NCBI RefSeq assembly: GCF_000701465.1
Contig: NZ_JNIY01000003.1
Span: forward strand, 496,001-560,000
Source of the DNA: Paraoerskovia marina DSM 21750
GTDB lineage: Bacteria > Actinomycetota > Actinomycetes > Actinomycetales > Cellulomonadaceae
Length of the DNA stretch: 64,000 nt
Direction: 5' to 3'
A program made the translations under genes and the position numbers. Position 1 is the first letter of the stretch; the number at the start of each line of letters is the position of its first letter. The notes under the pieces are model-generated. The model saw nothing but the letters and a program-made list of their open reading frames with translations, searched no databases and had not been told where the DNA came from. Below are positions 44,766 to 52,232 of the stretch, one piece after another.

Positions 44766-45668
44766 ATGCGACCTCGGACGAGCACCGCCACCCTCGTGCG
44801 CCCCCGCGGCGCGCGAGACCAGACGACGTGGGGCCCCTGGCACGGTCCCGACCGCGCCGTCGGCTGGGGGTCGGTGACCAAGGTCCTGACGGCCGGGCTC
44901 GTCCGCGCCCTCGTGGTCAACGGGTCGCTGGCGTGGTCGACGACGGCACCGGAGATCCTCGGCGGGCCTGCCGCACCGTCGCTCACCGTCGAGGCGCTCG
45001 TGCGGCACCGGTCGGGCCTCCCGCGCGTGCTGCCACGGTCCTACGGGGCACCGGTCGACAAGGACCCCTACGTGGCCTGGACGACGGAGGCCTTCGACCG
45101 CGACGTCGTCCCACACCTCGCCGAGCTCGTCACGGCCAGGTCCGTGGGCAGGGACAACTACTCCAACCTCGGATACGCCCTCCTGACCCGGATGGCGGAG
45201 ACGGTGACGGGAGAGTCCTGGCTGACGGCCCTGCGCGAGCGGGTGGTCGAACCCCTCGGCGGCGATCCCGACGCGTTCACCGTGACGCCGCCCGCCGGGG
45301 CGACCCTGGCGCTCGACCGCTCCGGGAAGCCGCTGGCCGACTGGGACCTGTCCACCGGTCCGTTCTGCGGTGTCGGGGGCCTCTGGGCGACGCTGCCGGC
45401 GCTCGCGGACGTGCTCGGAGCCAAAGGGGTGGGGGGCAAGCGCTCTCCGCTGGCGCCGCCGCCCGAGTCGGACCCGCCCTCGCCGCACGCCTGGCAGCGC
45501 GGCGGACTGGGGCGTGACGTCGCGTGGCACAACGGGATGACCCTGCGGCAGGGCGCGTGGGTGCAGACCAGCCACGACCGGCTCGTCCTCGCGCACCGGT
45601 GCGGCGGGGTCCCGGGCTTCACCGCCGGGGCGGCCCGCCGTGCGGCTCAGCGCGCGGCGGGCGGCTGA
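44766..45668 (+). CDS. Serine hydrolase, beta-lactamase/CubicO family
   Basis: A 300-residue protein with no signal peptide. The SxxK motif is GSVTKVLTAG (Ser about residue 40), and the Tyr-x-Asn motif is NYSNLGYALL. The family's third motif is not obvious; HNGM in the C-terminal part is a candidate. Members include esterases and D-aminopeptidases; a true beta-lactamase role is unlikely without export. ATG at 44766. Confidence 0.82.
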   Translation: MRPRTSTATLVRPRGARDQTTWGPWHGPDRAVGWGSVTKVLTAGLVRALVVNGSLAWSTTAPEILGGPAAPSLTVEALVRHRSGLPRVLPRSYGAPVDKDPYVAWTTEAFDRDVVPHLAELVTARSVGRDNYSNLGYALLTRMAETVTGESWLTALRERVVEPLGGDPDAFTVTPPAGATLALDRSGKPLADWDLSTGPFCGVGGLWATLPALADVLGAKGVGGKRSPLAPPPESDPPSPHAWQRGGLGRDVAWHNGMTLRQGAWVQTSHDRLVLAHRCGGVPGFTAGAARRAAQRAAGG

Positions 45669-45680
45669 GCACCGGTCCGG

Positions 45681-46118
45681 CTACCAGGCCTCGGGGTCGG
45701 TGCCCGTGCGGTAGATCCGTCGCCCCGACACGGCGTCGGGGCTGACGCGCACCCACGCCGACTTCCGGGTCGAGGACCAGGACTCCAGTCCGAGGCTCTC
45801 GGCGTGCAGGACGTCGCTCTCGTGGTCCAGCACCCGGGCGGTGCCGCGCGCGACCACGCTCCATGCGACGTCGTCGTCCCAGCCGTCCACCTCGAACACG
45901 ACGCGGGTGGAGACGGTGAGCTCGGCGAGCTTGGACCCGGGGGCCGTGGTGAACAGCACGTCCCCGTCGTCGAGGACGTGGTTCACCGGGAAGATGTCGA
46001 CCTCGCCGGCGATCGCCACGCCGAGCCGGCCGACGGGGCTCGCTCCGAGGAGCGCGGTGGCCTCCGACGTCGAGAGGTTCTCGACCGTGCCACGGACAGG
46101 GGCGGACTCGTGCGTCAT
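45681..46118 (-). CDS. Pyridoxamine 5'-phosphate oxidase family (FMN-binding split barrel) protein
   Basis: A 145-residue protein of the PPOX class, probably binding FMN or F420. LGASPVGRLGVAIAGEVDIFPVNHVLDDGDVLF covers the first strands (about residues 24-56) and VVARGTARVLD the central barrel. The ATG at 46118 follows CCGGAGG. Small stand-alone members often act as flavin reductase-like or haem-binding proteins; substrate unknown. It diverges from tmk. Confidence 0.85.
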   Translation of the reverse strand: MTHESAPVRGTVENLSTSEATALLGASPVGRLGVAIAGEVDIFPVNHVLDDGDVLFTTAPGSKLAELTVSTRVVFEVDGWDDDVAWSVVARGTARVLDHESDVLHAESLGLESWSSTRKSAWVRVSPDAVSGRRIYRTGTDPEAW

Positions 46119-46262
46119 GGGTGCCTCCGGTCTCCGGGCCGAGCGGCGCTCGGCCGATACCTCGATCATTCCACCGTCGGCCCGTCCCTTCCGGGCGAAT
46201 CCTGAGAGGTGCGTCACGTCGGACGCCGGGCGGTGGTGGACGTCGCGGCTATCGTGGACGCC

Positions 46263-46937
46263 GTGGACGCACCCGGGTACTTCATCTCCTTCGAGGGCGG
46301 CGACGGGGTCGGCAAGTCGACCCAGTTGCGCCTGCTGCGCGACTGGCTGGCCGAGGTCACCGGGCGCGACGTCGTCCTCACCCGCGAGCCGGGCGGGACC
46401 GAGCTCGGGGCGGTGCTGCGCCGGGCGATCCTCCACGGCGACGACATGGACCCGCGCACCGAGGCGCTGCTGTACGCGGCCGACCGGGCCCACCACGTCG
46501 CCTCGCTGATCCGGCCCGCCCTCGAGCGGGGCGCCGTCGTGCTCACCGACCGCTACCTCGACTCCTCCCTGGCGTACCAGGCCGTCGGGCGCGGGCTCGG
46601 CGACGACAGCGTCGAGGTCGTCAACCGCTGGGCCGTGCAGGACCTGATGCCCGACGCCACGGTGCTGCTCGACCTCGACCCGGTCGTCGCCGCACGGCGC
46701 CGCACCAGCACGCCCGACCGCCTGGAACGGGCGGGGGACGAGTTCCACCGGCGTACCCGCGAGGCGTTCCTCAGCCGCGCCGCCGCGGAGCCCGACCGGT
46801 GGATCGTGATCGACGCCGACGGGGAGGTCGACGACCTGCAGGCGCAGATCCGTGTCGCCCTGGCGGCACGGCTCGACCTGGCACCGCTCGTCGAGGAGGC
46901 CGCCTGGCTCGACGCGGAGGAGGTGACGAGCGAGTGA
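46263..46937 (+). CDS. tmk: Thymidylate kinase
   Basis: Phosphorylates dTMP to dTDP. P-loop FEGGDGVGKST, DR[YH] motif TDRYLDSSLAYQ, TREPGGT and the LID (RRRTSTPDRLE) are present. The start is uncertain: GTG codons at 46263, 46254 and 46209 are in frame. The family usually begins five to six residues before FISFEG, which favours 46263 (224 residues). Overlaps holB by four bases (GTGA). Confidence 0.93.
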   Translation: MDAPGYFISFEGGDGVGKSTQLRLLRDWLAEVTGRDVVLTREPGGTELGAVLRRAILHGDDMDPRTEALLYAADRAHHVASLIRPALERGAVVLTDRYLDSSLAYQAVGRGLGDDSVEVVNRWAVQDLMPDATVLLDLDPVVAARRRTSTPDRLERAGDEFHRRTREAFLSRAAAEPDRWIVIDADGEVDDLQAQIRVALAARLDLAPLVEEAAWLDAEEVTSE

Positions 46938-48073
46938 GCGTCTGGGACGACGTCGTCGGGCAGGAGCACGTCATCGACACCCTCCGGGCCGCCGTGGCCG
47001 AGCCGCGCTCGATGACGCACGCGTGGCTGTTCACGGGACCGCCCGGGTCGGGCCGTTCCAACGCCGCGCGGGCCTTCGCCGCGGCATTGCAGTGCGAGAA
47101 CCCCGACGAGCGCGGGTGCGGGCGCTGCCAGGCGTGCACGACGACGCTCGCGGGCACGCACGCCGACGTCACCGTCGTCGCGACCGAGCAGGTGACGATC
47201 AAGATCGACGAGGTCCGCGACCTCATCGGTCGCGCCGTGCGCAAGCCCTCGACGGGGCGCTGGCAGGTCATCGTCGTCGAGGACGCGGACCGCATGCTCG
47301 AGCGCACGACGAACGTGCTGCTGAAGTCGATCGAGGAGCCGCCCCCGCAGACCGTGTGGCTGCTGTGCGCCCCGAGCTCCCAGGACGTCCTGCCGACGAT
47401 CCGGTCGCGTTGCCGTGGCGTGGTGCTCCGGGTGCCTCCCGTCGAGTCCGTCGCCGCGCTGCTCGTCTCGCGGGACGGCGCCGAGCCCGAGGTGGCGCTC
47501 GAGGCCGCTCGTGCCGCGCAGAGCCACATCGGGCTGGCCCGACGGCTGGCGCGCGACGCAGGAGCCCGCGAGCGCCGCGACGAGGTGCTGAAGATCCCGG
47601 CCGAGGTCGCGTCCGTCGGTGAGGCCGTGATCGCCGCGGGCCGGCTGGTCGAGGTCGCGCAGGCGGAGGCGAGGTCGGCGACGGAGGAGCGTGACGCCGA
47701 GGAGAAGGGTGCGCTGCTCCGCGCGCTGGGCGCGGAGGCGGGCGAGACGGTCCCGCCGCGTCTGCGCTCGCAGGTCACCGAGCTCGAGAAGGACCAGAAG
47801 CGACGCGCCACCCGCTACCAGCGCGACGTCCTGGACCGGGCGATGCTGGACCTGCTCTCGCTGTACCGGGACGTCCTCGTCACCCAGCTCGGCGCGGAGG
47901 TCGAGCTCGTCAACACGGCCCACGGAGCGACCGTCCGCATGCTTGCCGGGCGCTCGACGTCCGTGCGGACCATCGAGCAGATGAACGCGATCTCGACGGC
48001 GCGCGAACGCCTCGGCACCAACGTCTCGCCGCTCCTGGCGACCGAGGCGATGCTCGTCGAGCTGCGTCCCTGA
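46934..48073 (+). CDS. holB: DNA polymerase III subunit delta'
   Basis: Clamp-loader subunit, 379 residues. It starts with the typical SVWDDVVGQEHVIDTLRAAV. The P-loop is GPPGSGRS, where Arg replaces the usual Lys, in line with delta' not hydrolysing ATP. The zinc-binding cysteines are near 54, 62, 65 and 68. NVLLKSIEEPPPQTVWLLCAPS and the SRC motif (IRSRC) follow. GTG start overlapping the tmk stop. Confidence 0.93.
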   Translation: MSVWDDVVGQEHVIDTLRAAVAEPRSMTHAWLFTGPPGSGRSNAARAFAAALQCENPDERGCGRCQACTTTLAGTHADVTVVATEQVTIKIDEVRDLIGRAVRKPSTGRWQVIVVEDADRMLERTTNVLLKSIEEPPPQTVWLLCAPSSQDVLPTIRSRCRGVVLRVPPVESVAALLVSRDGAEPEVALEAARAAQSHIGLARRLARDAGARERRDEVLKIPAEVASVGEAVIAAGRLVEVAQAEARSATEERDAEEKGALLRALGAEAGETVPPRLRSQVTELEKDQKRRATRYQRDVLDRAMLDLLSLYRDVLVTQLGAEVELVNTAHGATVRMLAGRSTSVRTIEQMNAISTARERLGTNVSPLLATEAMLVELRP

Positions 48074-48162
48074 GGTCTCGTCGCCGGTGAAGGTCGTGTG
48101 AAACCGGCTCGCGGAACGGTGCAGAACGTCGCGAAGGTGCCGTGACCCACTACCGTTGCGGC

Positions 48163-49686
48163 GTGAGAACTCGCCCCGTCCTTGTCGCGGCCACCGCCGC
48201 TGCCCTCGTCCTCGCCTCGTGCACTCCCTCCGACGGTGACGACCCGGCGCCGTCCGGGTCGACGTCGTCCGGCACCCCGGACGCGCAGAGCGCCCCGGAG
48301 GGCTTCGAGGACTACTACACCCAGGAGCTCGACTGGGAGCAGTGCGGTGCGGGCTACGAGTGCGCGACGGCGGAGGCTCCCGTCGACTGGGCCGACGCGG
48401 ACTCGGGCTCGATCGAGCTCGGCCTCAAGCGCCTGCCGGCCACCGGAGACAAGCAGGGGTCGCTGCTCGTGAACCCGGGTGGCCCCGGCGCCTCGGGCAT
48501 CACCTTCGTCACCGACGCCCGCAGCGTCTTCGGGCAGCCGCTGCAGGAGGCTTTCGACATCGTCGGGTTCGACCCGCGCGGCGTCGGGGAGTCGGCGCCG
48601 GTGGTCTGCCTCGACGACGCGGACAAGGACGCGGCGCTCAGCGAGGACTTCTCGGACGACCAGGCCGGGATCGACGCCCTCGAGGAGTCCCTGAAGGAGT
48701 GGGCGGACGCCTGCGAGGAGAACACCGGCGACCAGCTCGCCCACGTCGACACCCAGAGCGCCGCGCGCGACATGGACATGCTGCGCAGCGCGCTCGGCGA
48801 CGAGGAGCTGAACTACCTGGGGTTCTCCTACGGGACCCAGCTCGGGGCCACCTATGCGGGCCTCTTCCCGGAGACCGCGGGCCGGCTCGTCCTCGACGGG
48901 GCGATCGACACCACGCTGACGTCCGACGAGATCTCCGCCGAGCAGGCGGTGGGCTTCGAGAACGCGCTGCGCGCCTACGTCGAGGACTGCCAGAGCGGCG
49001 CCGACTGCCCGCTGACCGGCGACGTCGACGCGGGGATGGAGCAGATCCACGACCTGCTGGAGCGCGCCTACGACGACCCGCTGCCCACGGACAGCGACCG
49101 CGACCTGACGCAGACGCTGATGTTCTACGGCATCGCGCTCCCGCTCTACAGCCAGGGCAACTGGCCCCTGCTGACCGAGGCCGTCGACGAGGCCGTCACC
49201 CAGGGGACGGGGAGCACGTTCCTCTATCTCGCGGACTTCTACAACGACCGTGAGCCCGACGGGTCCTTCTCGACCAACTCCTCCGAGGCGTTCCGGGCGA
49301 TCAACTGCCTCGACGACGCCGGCAACCCCGACATGGACTTCATGGACGAGCAGGCCGCCGAGATCGAGGCCGCGGCGCCGACCATGGGCGAGTTCTTCAC
49401 GTACAACGGCCTGACCTGCTGGGACTGGCCATACGCCGCCGTCGACCAGGAGTTCGACCTCGCGGCCGCCGGTGCACCGCCGATCGTCGTCGTGGGAACC
49501 ACCAACGACCCCGCGACGCCGTACGTCTGGGCCGAGGGGCTGGCGGACACGCTCGACTCCGGCGTGCTGGTCACGTACGACGGCGAGGGGCACACCGCGT
49601 ACGGCAGCTCGAACTCGTGCGTGTCCGACGCGGTCGAGAGCTACCTCGTCGACGGAGACGTCCCGGAGGACGGCCTGACCTGCTGA
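48163..49686 (+). CDS. Secreted alpha/beta-hydrolase lipoprotein (tripeptidyl-aminopeptidase-like, S33)
   Basis: A 507-residue exported lipoprotein: MRTRP then a hydrophobic stretch ending in the lipobox LASC. The alpha/beta-hydrolase fold carries LVNPGGPGASG (oxyanion loop), GFSYGTQLGATYAG (nucleophile Ser), a candidate acid in VVVGTTNDPATPY and the His in DGEGHTAYG, with a TAP-like C-terminal domain (ending DGLTC). I chose the GTG at 48163 as it gives a compact signal peptide; the GTG at 48142 has a better ribosome-binding site. Position between holB and tRNA-Thr is common in actinobacteria. Confidence 0.9.
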   Translation: MRTRPVLVAATAAALVLASCTPSDGDDPAPSGSTSSGTPDAQSAPEGFEDYYTQELDWEQCGAGYECATAEAPVDWADADSGSIELGLKRLPATGDKQGSLLVNPGGPGASGITFVTDARSVFGQPLQEAFDIVGFDPRGVGESAPVVCLDDADKDAALSEDFSDDQAGIDALEESLKEWADACEENTGDQLAHVDTQSAARDMDMLRSALGDEELNYLGFSYGTQLGATYAGLFPETAGRLVLDGAIDTTLTSDEISAEQAVGFENALRAYVEDCQSGADCPLTGDVDAGMEQIHDLLERAYDDPLPTDSDRDLTQTLMFYGIALPLYSQGNWPLLTEAVDEAVTQGTGSTFLYLADFYNDREPDGSFSTNSSEAFRAINCLDDAGNPDMDFMDEQAAEIEAAAPTMGEFFTYNGLTCWDWPYAAVDQEFDLAAAGAPPIVVVGTTNDPATPYVWAEGLADTLDSGVLVTYDGEGHTAYGSSNSCVSDAVESYLVDGDVPEDGLTC

Positions 49687-49718
49687 GAGGCCGTCCGACG
49701 GCGGGCTCCCGGGCCGTT

Positions 49719-49748
49719 TTGGAGCGGGGGCCATCCGTTGGGTACAGT
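49719..49748 (+). promoter_or_regulatory. Promoter of tRNA-Thr
   Basis: TTGGAG (49719-49724) and TACAGT (49743-49748) are separated by 18 bases, a good housekeeping promoter. Transcription would begin near 49755, about 18 bases before the tRNA. Confidence 0.55.
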
Positions 49749-49772
49749 GGGTCCGCTCGCTCCTGCGAGTGC

Positions 49773-49848
49773 GCCGCCTTAGCTCAGTCGGTAGAGCGAT
49801 TCACTCGTAATGAATAGGTCACCAGTTCGATTCTGGTAGGCGGCTCCA
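49773..49848 (+). tRNA. tRNA-Thr (anticodon CGT)
   Basis: 76 bases including an encoded CCA. Acceptor arms GCCGCCT and AGGCGGC pair; the D arm is GCTC/GAGC; the anticodon arm ATTCA/TGAAT encloses the loop CTCGTAA with anticodon CGT (reads ACG); the T arm is ACCAG/CTGGT with TTCGATT. No integrase or mobile genes follow it, so it is not visibly used as an attachment site here. Confidence 0.95.
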
Positions 49849-49851
49849 CAG

Positions 49852-49887
49852 CGAAGGGCCCGACATCCGAGGATGTCGGGCCCTTCG
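49852..49887 (+). terminator. Terminator of tRNA-Thr
   Basis: Perfect 16-base arms (49852-49867 and 49872-49887) around a CGAG loop begin three bases after the tRNA CCA. No long T-tract. Confidence 0.8.
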
Positions 49888-49948
49888 TCGTTCCGGGCGA
49901 CAGGCCGCTCCGTCGCGTCGATGGCGTGCCGAGGTCGTCCGGTGACCC

Positions 49949-50779
49949 TCAGAGTCCTGAGCGCGGGTCCTTGAGCAGCCGGCTGAGGAAGATCCCGGCC
50001 CCTGCGCTGACGCCGAGAAGGCCCAGACTCGCTGCGAGGATCACGCCCATCGGTGCGGACGGCTCCGGGGTCGAGTCCGTCGCGCTCTCCGAGGCCTGCG
50101 CCGAACGCTCCGCGTAGATGTCACCCAGGTCCATCCCGCTGCTCACCAGGGTCGTGCCGGCGGGCAGGTCGTCGGCGGCGCCCGTGGCGGGTGAGTCGGT
50201 GTCCTCGGCGGGATCGCTCGGCTCGTCGCTCGCCTCCTCGGAGGGGGTCTCCTCCGGGTCGACGGTCGCGGTCGTCTGCGTCGCCTCGGCGGTCCCGTCG
50301 TCCGAGGCCACCTCGGCCGCATCCGTCTCGGCGGGATCCTCGGCTTCCGACTCGTCCTCCGTGGGCGCGGCGGCGCTCGGCACGGGGGCGGGCTCGGCGG
50401 TGGCGGAGGCCTCGGGGGTCGACTCGGGGGCAGCCGCCGATCCAGAGCTGGTGCACAGGGGGTTCTTGTAGAAGCCGGCGAAGTCCCACTGCACCGTCAC
50501 CCAGGTGACGCAGTAGCCGTCGGGGTAGTGGACGGTCCCGCCGAACGTCACATAGCCGCCGTCCTTGGGCAGCTTGGAGCTGTAGGTGCGCTCGCGCTGC
50601 CCGTCGAGACTGCGCAGGCCGTACCACATGCGGGCCGGGTTCCCGACGGGGCCGTCGAGCTGAACGCCCTCGATCGTGACCGAGAACGGCGGCGGTTCGA
50701 CGTAGTCGTCGGCCGCTGCGGGCTGCATCGTCGCGAGCGCGAGCAGTCCGCTCACGACGGCAATCAGTGCAGAGCGCAT
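49949..50779 (-). CDS. Surface protein with signal peptide, acidic low-complexity stalk and C-terminal anchor
   Basis: A 276-residue protein. The signal peptide (about 1-24, ending PAAADD) is followed by a folded head of about 85 residues with two Cys (CVTWVTVQWDF; NPLCTSS). A long Ala/Pro/Glu/Thr/Asp-rich stalk runs about 110-235. One membrane segment, MGVILAASLGLLGVSAGAG, lies near 245-263, and a short RLLKDPRSGL tail ends the protein. There is no LPxTG; a transmembrane anchor is likely. The ATG at 50779 follows GCGAGG. No family recognised. Confidence 0.7.
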   Translation of the reverse strand: MRSALIAVVSGLLALATMQPAAADDYVEPPPFSVTIEGVQLDGPVGNPARMWYGLRSLDGQRERTYSSKLPKDGGYVTFGGTVHYPDGYCVTWVTVQWDFAGFYKNPLCTSSGSAAAPESTPEASATAEPAPVPSAAAPTEDESEAEDPAETDAAEVASDDGTAEATQTTATVDPEETPSEEASDEPSDPAEDTDSPATGAADDLPAGTTLVSSGMDLGDIYAERSAQASESATDSTPEPSAPMGVILAASLGLLGVSAGAGIFLSRLLKDPRSGL

Positions 50780-50941
50780 GGGCACCTCGCTGGCGGGGAC
50801 TTTTCGTGCGGAGTCTACGGTCAGTACGGACTCCTTCGGAACGCCCGTCCAAAAGTAGTTTGGCGATCAAGAAGGAAATGTCTCCCATGGTGACACCGAC
50901 GTCCGCGAACCGGCCGGGCATCCGGCGGTAGCGTCGTCGTC

Positions 50942-51565
50942 GTGCCTCCGAACTCACCCCCGCGCGCTGCCCCCGGTTCCACCGTCCGCCACCACGACTG
51001 GGAGGGGGCCGACGTCGGCGGTGGGGAGTTCACGGACGTCACCTTCGTCGGCGCAGACCTGAGCGAGGTCACGACGACGGGCACCGTCTTCACGGGCTGC
51101 ACGTTCCAGGACGTCCGGTTCAACGCCTCGGCGCACACGACGACGGCGTTCATCAACTGCACCTTCCGCGGCGCGATCTTCTTCGACACGGTGTTCGACG
51201 ACTGCAAGCTCACCGGCTCGAGCTTCGACCGCTGCCGGTTCGAGCTGATGCGCGCCACGGGCGGCGACTGGTCGTTCGTCTCCCTGTCTCGTGCCGACCT
51301 CGACGGCACACGGTTCGAGCGCGTCCGGATGCGGGAGGCGGACCTGACGAGGAGCTGGCTCCGGGAGGCGGTCCTCGCGCAGGTCGACCTGTCGGGTGCC
51401 GACCTTGCAGGTGCCGATCTGAGCGGGGCGGACCTTCGCGGGAGCGTGCTCGGCAGCGTGGCCGGACTCGACCTCCCGGGCACCGTGCTGCGAGGTGCGC
51501 GCATCACGATCGACCAGGCCGTCGTCGTCGCCGAGGCGTTCGGGATGGACGTGCGGGCGGACTGA
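50942..51565 (+). CDS. Pentapeptide-repeat protein
   Basis: A 207-residue protein built of A(D/N)LXX-like repeats: for example FTDVTFVGADLSEV and LSGADLAGADLSGADLRGS near 145-165. These repeats form a right-handed quadrilateral beta-helix. Some pentapeptide proteins mimic DNA and bind gyrase, but this one has only a limited regular stretch. GTG start. The gene ends directly against a repeat array. Confidence 0.85.
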   Translation: MPPNSPPRAAPGSTVRHHDWEGADVGGGEFTDVTFVGADLSEVTTTGTVFTGCTFQDVRFNASAHTTTAFINCTFRGAIFFDTVFDDCKLTGSSFDRCRFELMRATGGDWSFVSLSRADLDGTRFERVRMREADLTRSWLREAVLAQVDLSGADLAGADLSGADLRGSVLGSVAGLDLPGTVLRGARITIDQAVVVAEAFGMDVRAD

Positions 51566-51817
51566 GGTCTCGACAGGCTCGACCTACGCCGGTTGAGGTT
51601 GTCGAAACCAGGCTCGCCCTACGGTGGTTGAGCTTGTCGAAACCAGGCTCGACGCACGCTGGTTGAGCTTGTCGAAACCGGTCTCGACCTTCGCCGGTTG
51701 GACGGGTCTCGACAGGCTCGACCTACGGTGGGTGGTTTGGTCTCGACAGGCTCGACCGACGTTGGTTGAGCTTGTCGAAACCAGCATCGATCCACGCCGG
51801 TCGAGCCTGTCGAGACC
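51566..51817. repeat. Array of about 19-base palindromic repeats
   Basis: The gap between two convergent stop codons is almost filled by copies of one family. GGTCTCGACAGGCTCGACC or close variants lie at 51566-51584, 51705-51723 and 51739-51757. The opposite orientation, GGTTGAGCTTGTCGAAACC or variants, lies at 51591-51609, 51626-51644, 51661-51679, 51764-51782 and 51799-51817, with a fragment at 51680-51689. Each contains TCGA on both sides of a short centre. Neighbouring opposite copies could pair into long hairpins and terminate both genes. Confidence 0.88.
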
Positions 51818-51825
51818 GGTCGACG

Positions 51826-52155
51826 TCAGGGCTTCGGGATGCTCGTGACGGTTGTGAGCAGGAAGACGCAGTCCTCGAGCGCCAGGACCGCGTGCCGCTC
51901 GTGCGTCAGGACGGAGAGCTCGCCGCGCGCCAGGTCTTCCTCGCCGCCGGGCGTCGTCACACGCACGCTGCCCTCGAGCACGAGGAGGCTCGCGGCGGGC
52001 GGGGCGTTGTGCTCACCCAGCTCGGTGCCCTTGACCAGGGCGAGGAGCGACTGTCGCAGCGGCCCGTCGTGCACCAGCATCTCGGAGCTGCGTCCGTTCT
52101 TCTCGGCCTGCGCGTAGGCCATGTGTGCAAGTGCGGCCTGCTGAAGGTTCGTCAT
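51826..52155 (-). CDS. Small cupin-like protein
   Basis: A 109-residue protein. The second half reads like a cupin beta-barrel: LGEHNAPPAASLLVLEGSVRV, then ELSVLTHERHAVLALEDCVFLLTTV. The metal-binding His set of classic cupins is only partly present, so it may bind ligand without metal. ATG at 52155 after CCGGAGG. Function unknown. Confidence 0.75.
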   Translation of the reverse strand: MTNLQQAALAHMAYAQAEKNGRSSEMLVHDGPLRQSLLALVKGTELGEHNAPPAASLLVLEGSVRVTTPGGEEDLARGELSVLTHERHAVLALEDCVFLLTTVTSIPKP

Positions 52156-52232
52156 CGGTCCTCCGGAGGTGGTGGGTGCCCACCATGGTGCCACCGGGGC
52201 ACCCCGAGCGCCGGTCGCGCCGGCACCGAGGG

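Noticed and set aside
44766-45668. Secreted beta-lactamase
   Set aside because: No signal peptide and the third catalytic motif is unclear, so only a serine hydrolase of the wider family is supported.
46197-46211. 15-base identity (GAATCCTGAGAGGTG) with 61487-61501, and the CTGAGA string as a possible TPP riboswitch core
   Set aside because: No other conserved riboswitch parts are present, neighbours are not thiamine genes, and a shared 15-mer is expected by chance in a window this size and composition.
49773-49948. tRNA-Thr as an integration site for a mobile element
   Set aside because: No integrase, no second copy of the tRNA 3' end seen, and the flanking genes look native.
51566-51817. 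CRISPR array
   Set aside because: Repeats vary, occur in both orientations and are unevenly spaced with no spacer-length regularity; no cas genes are present.
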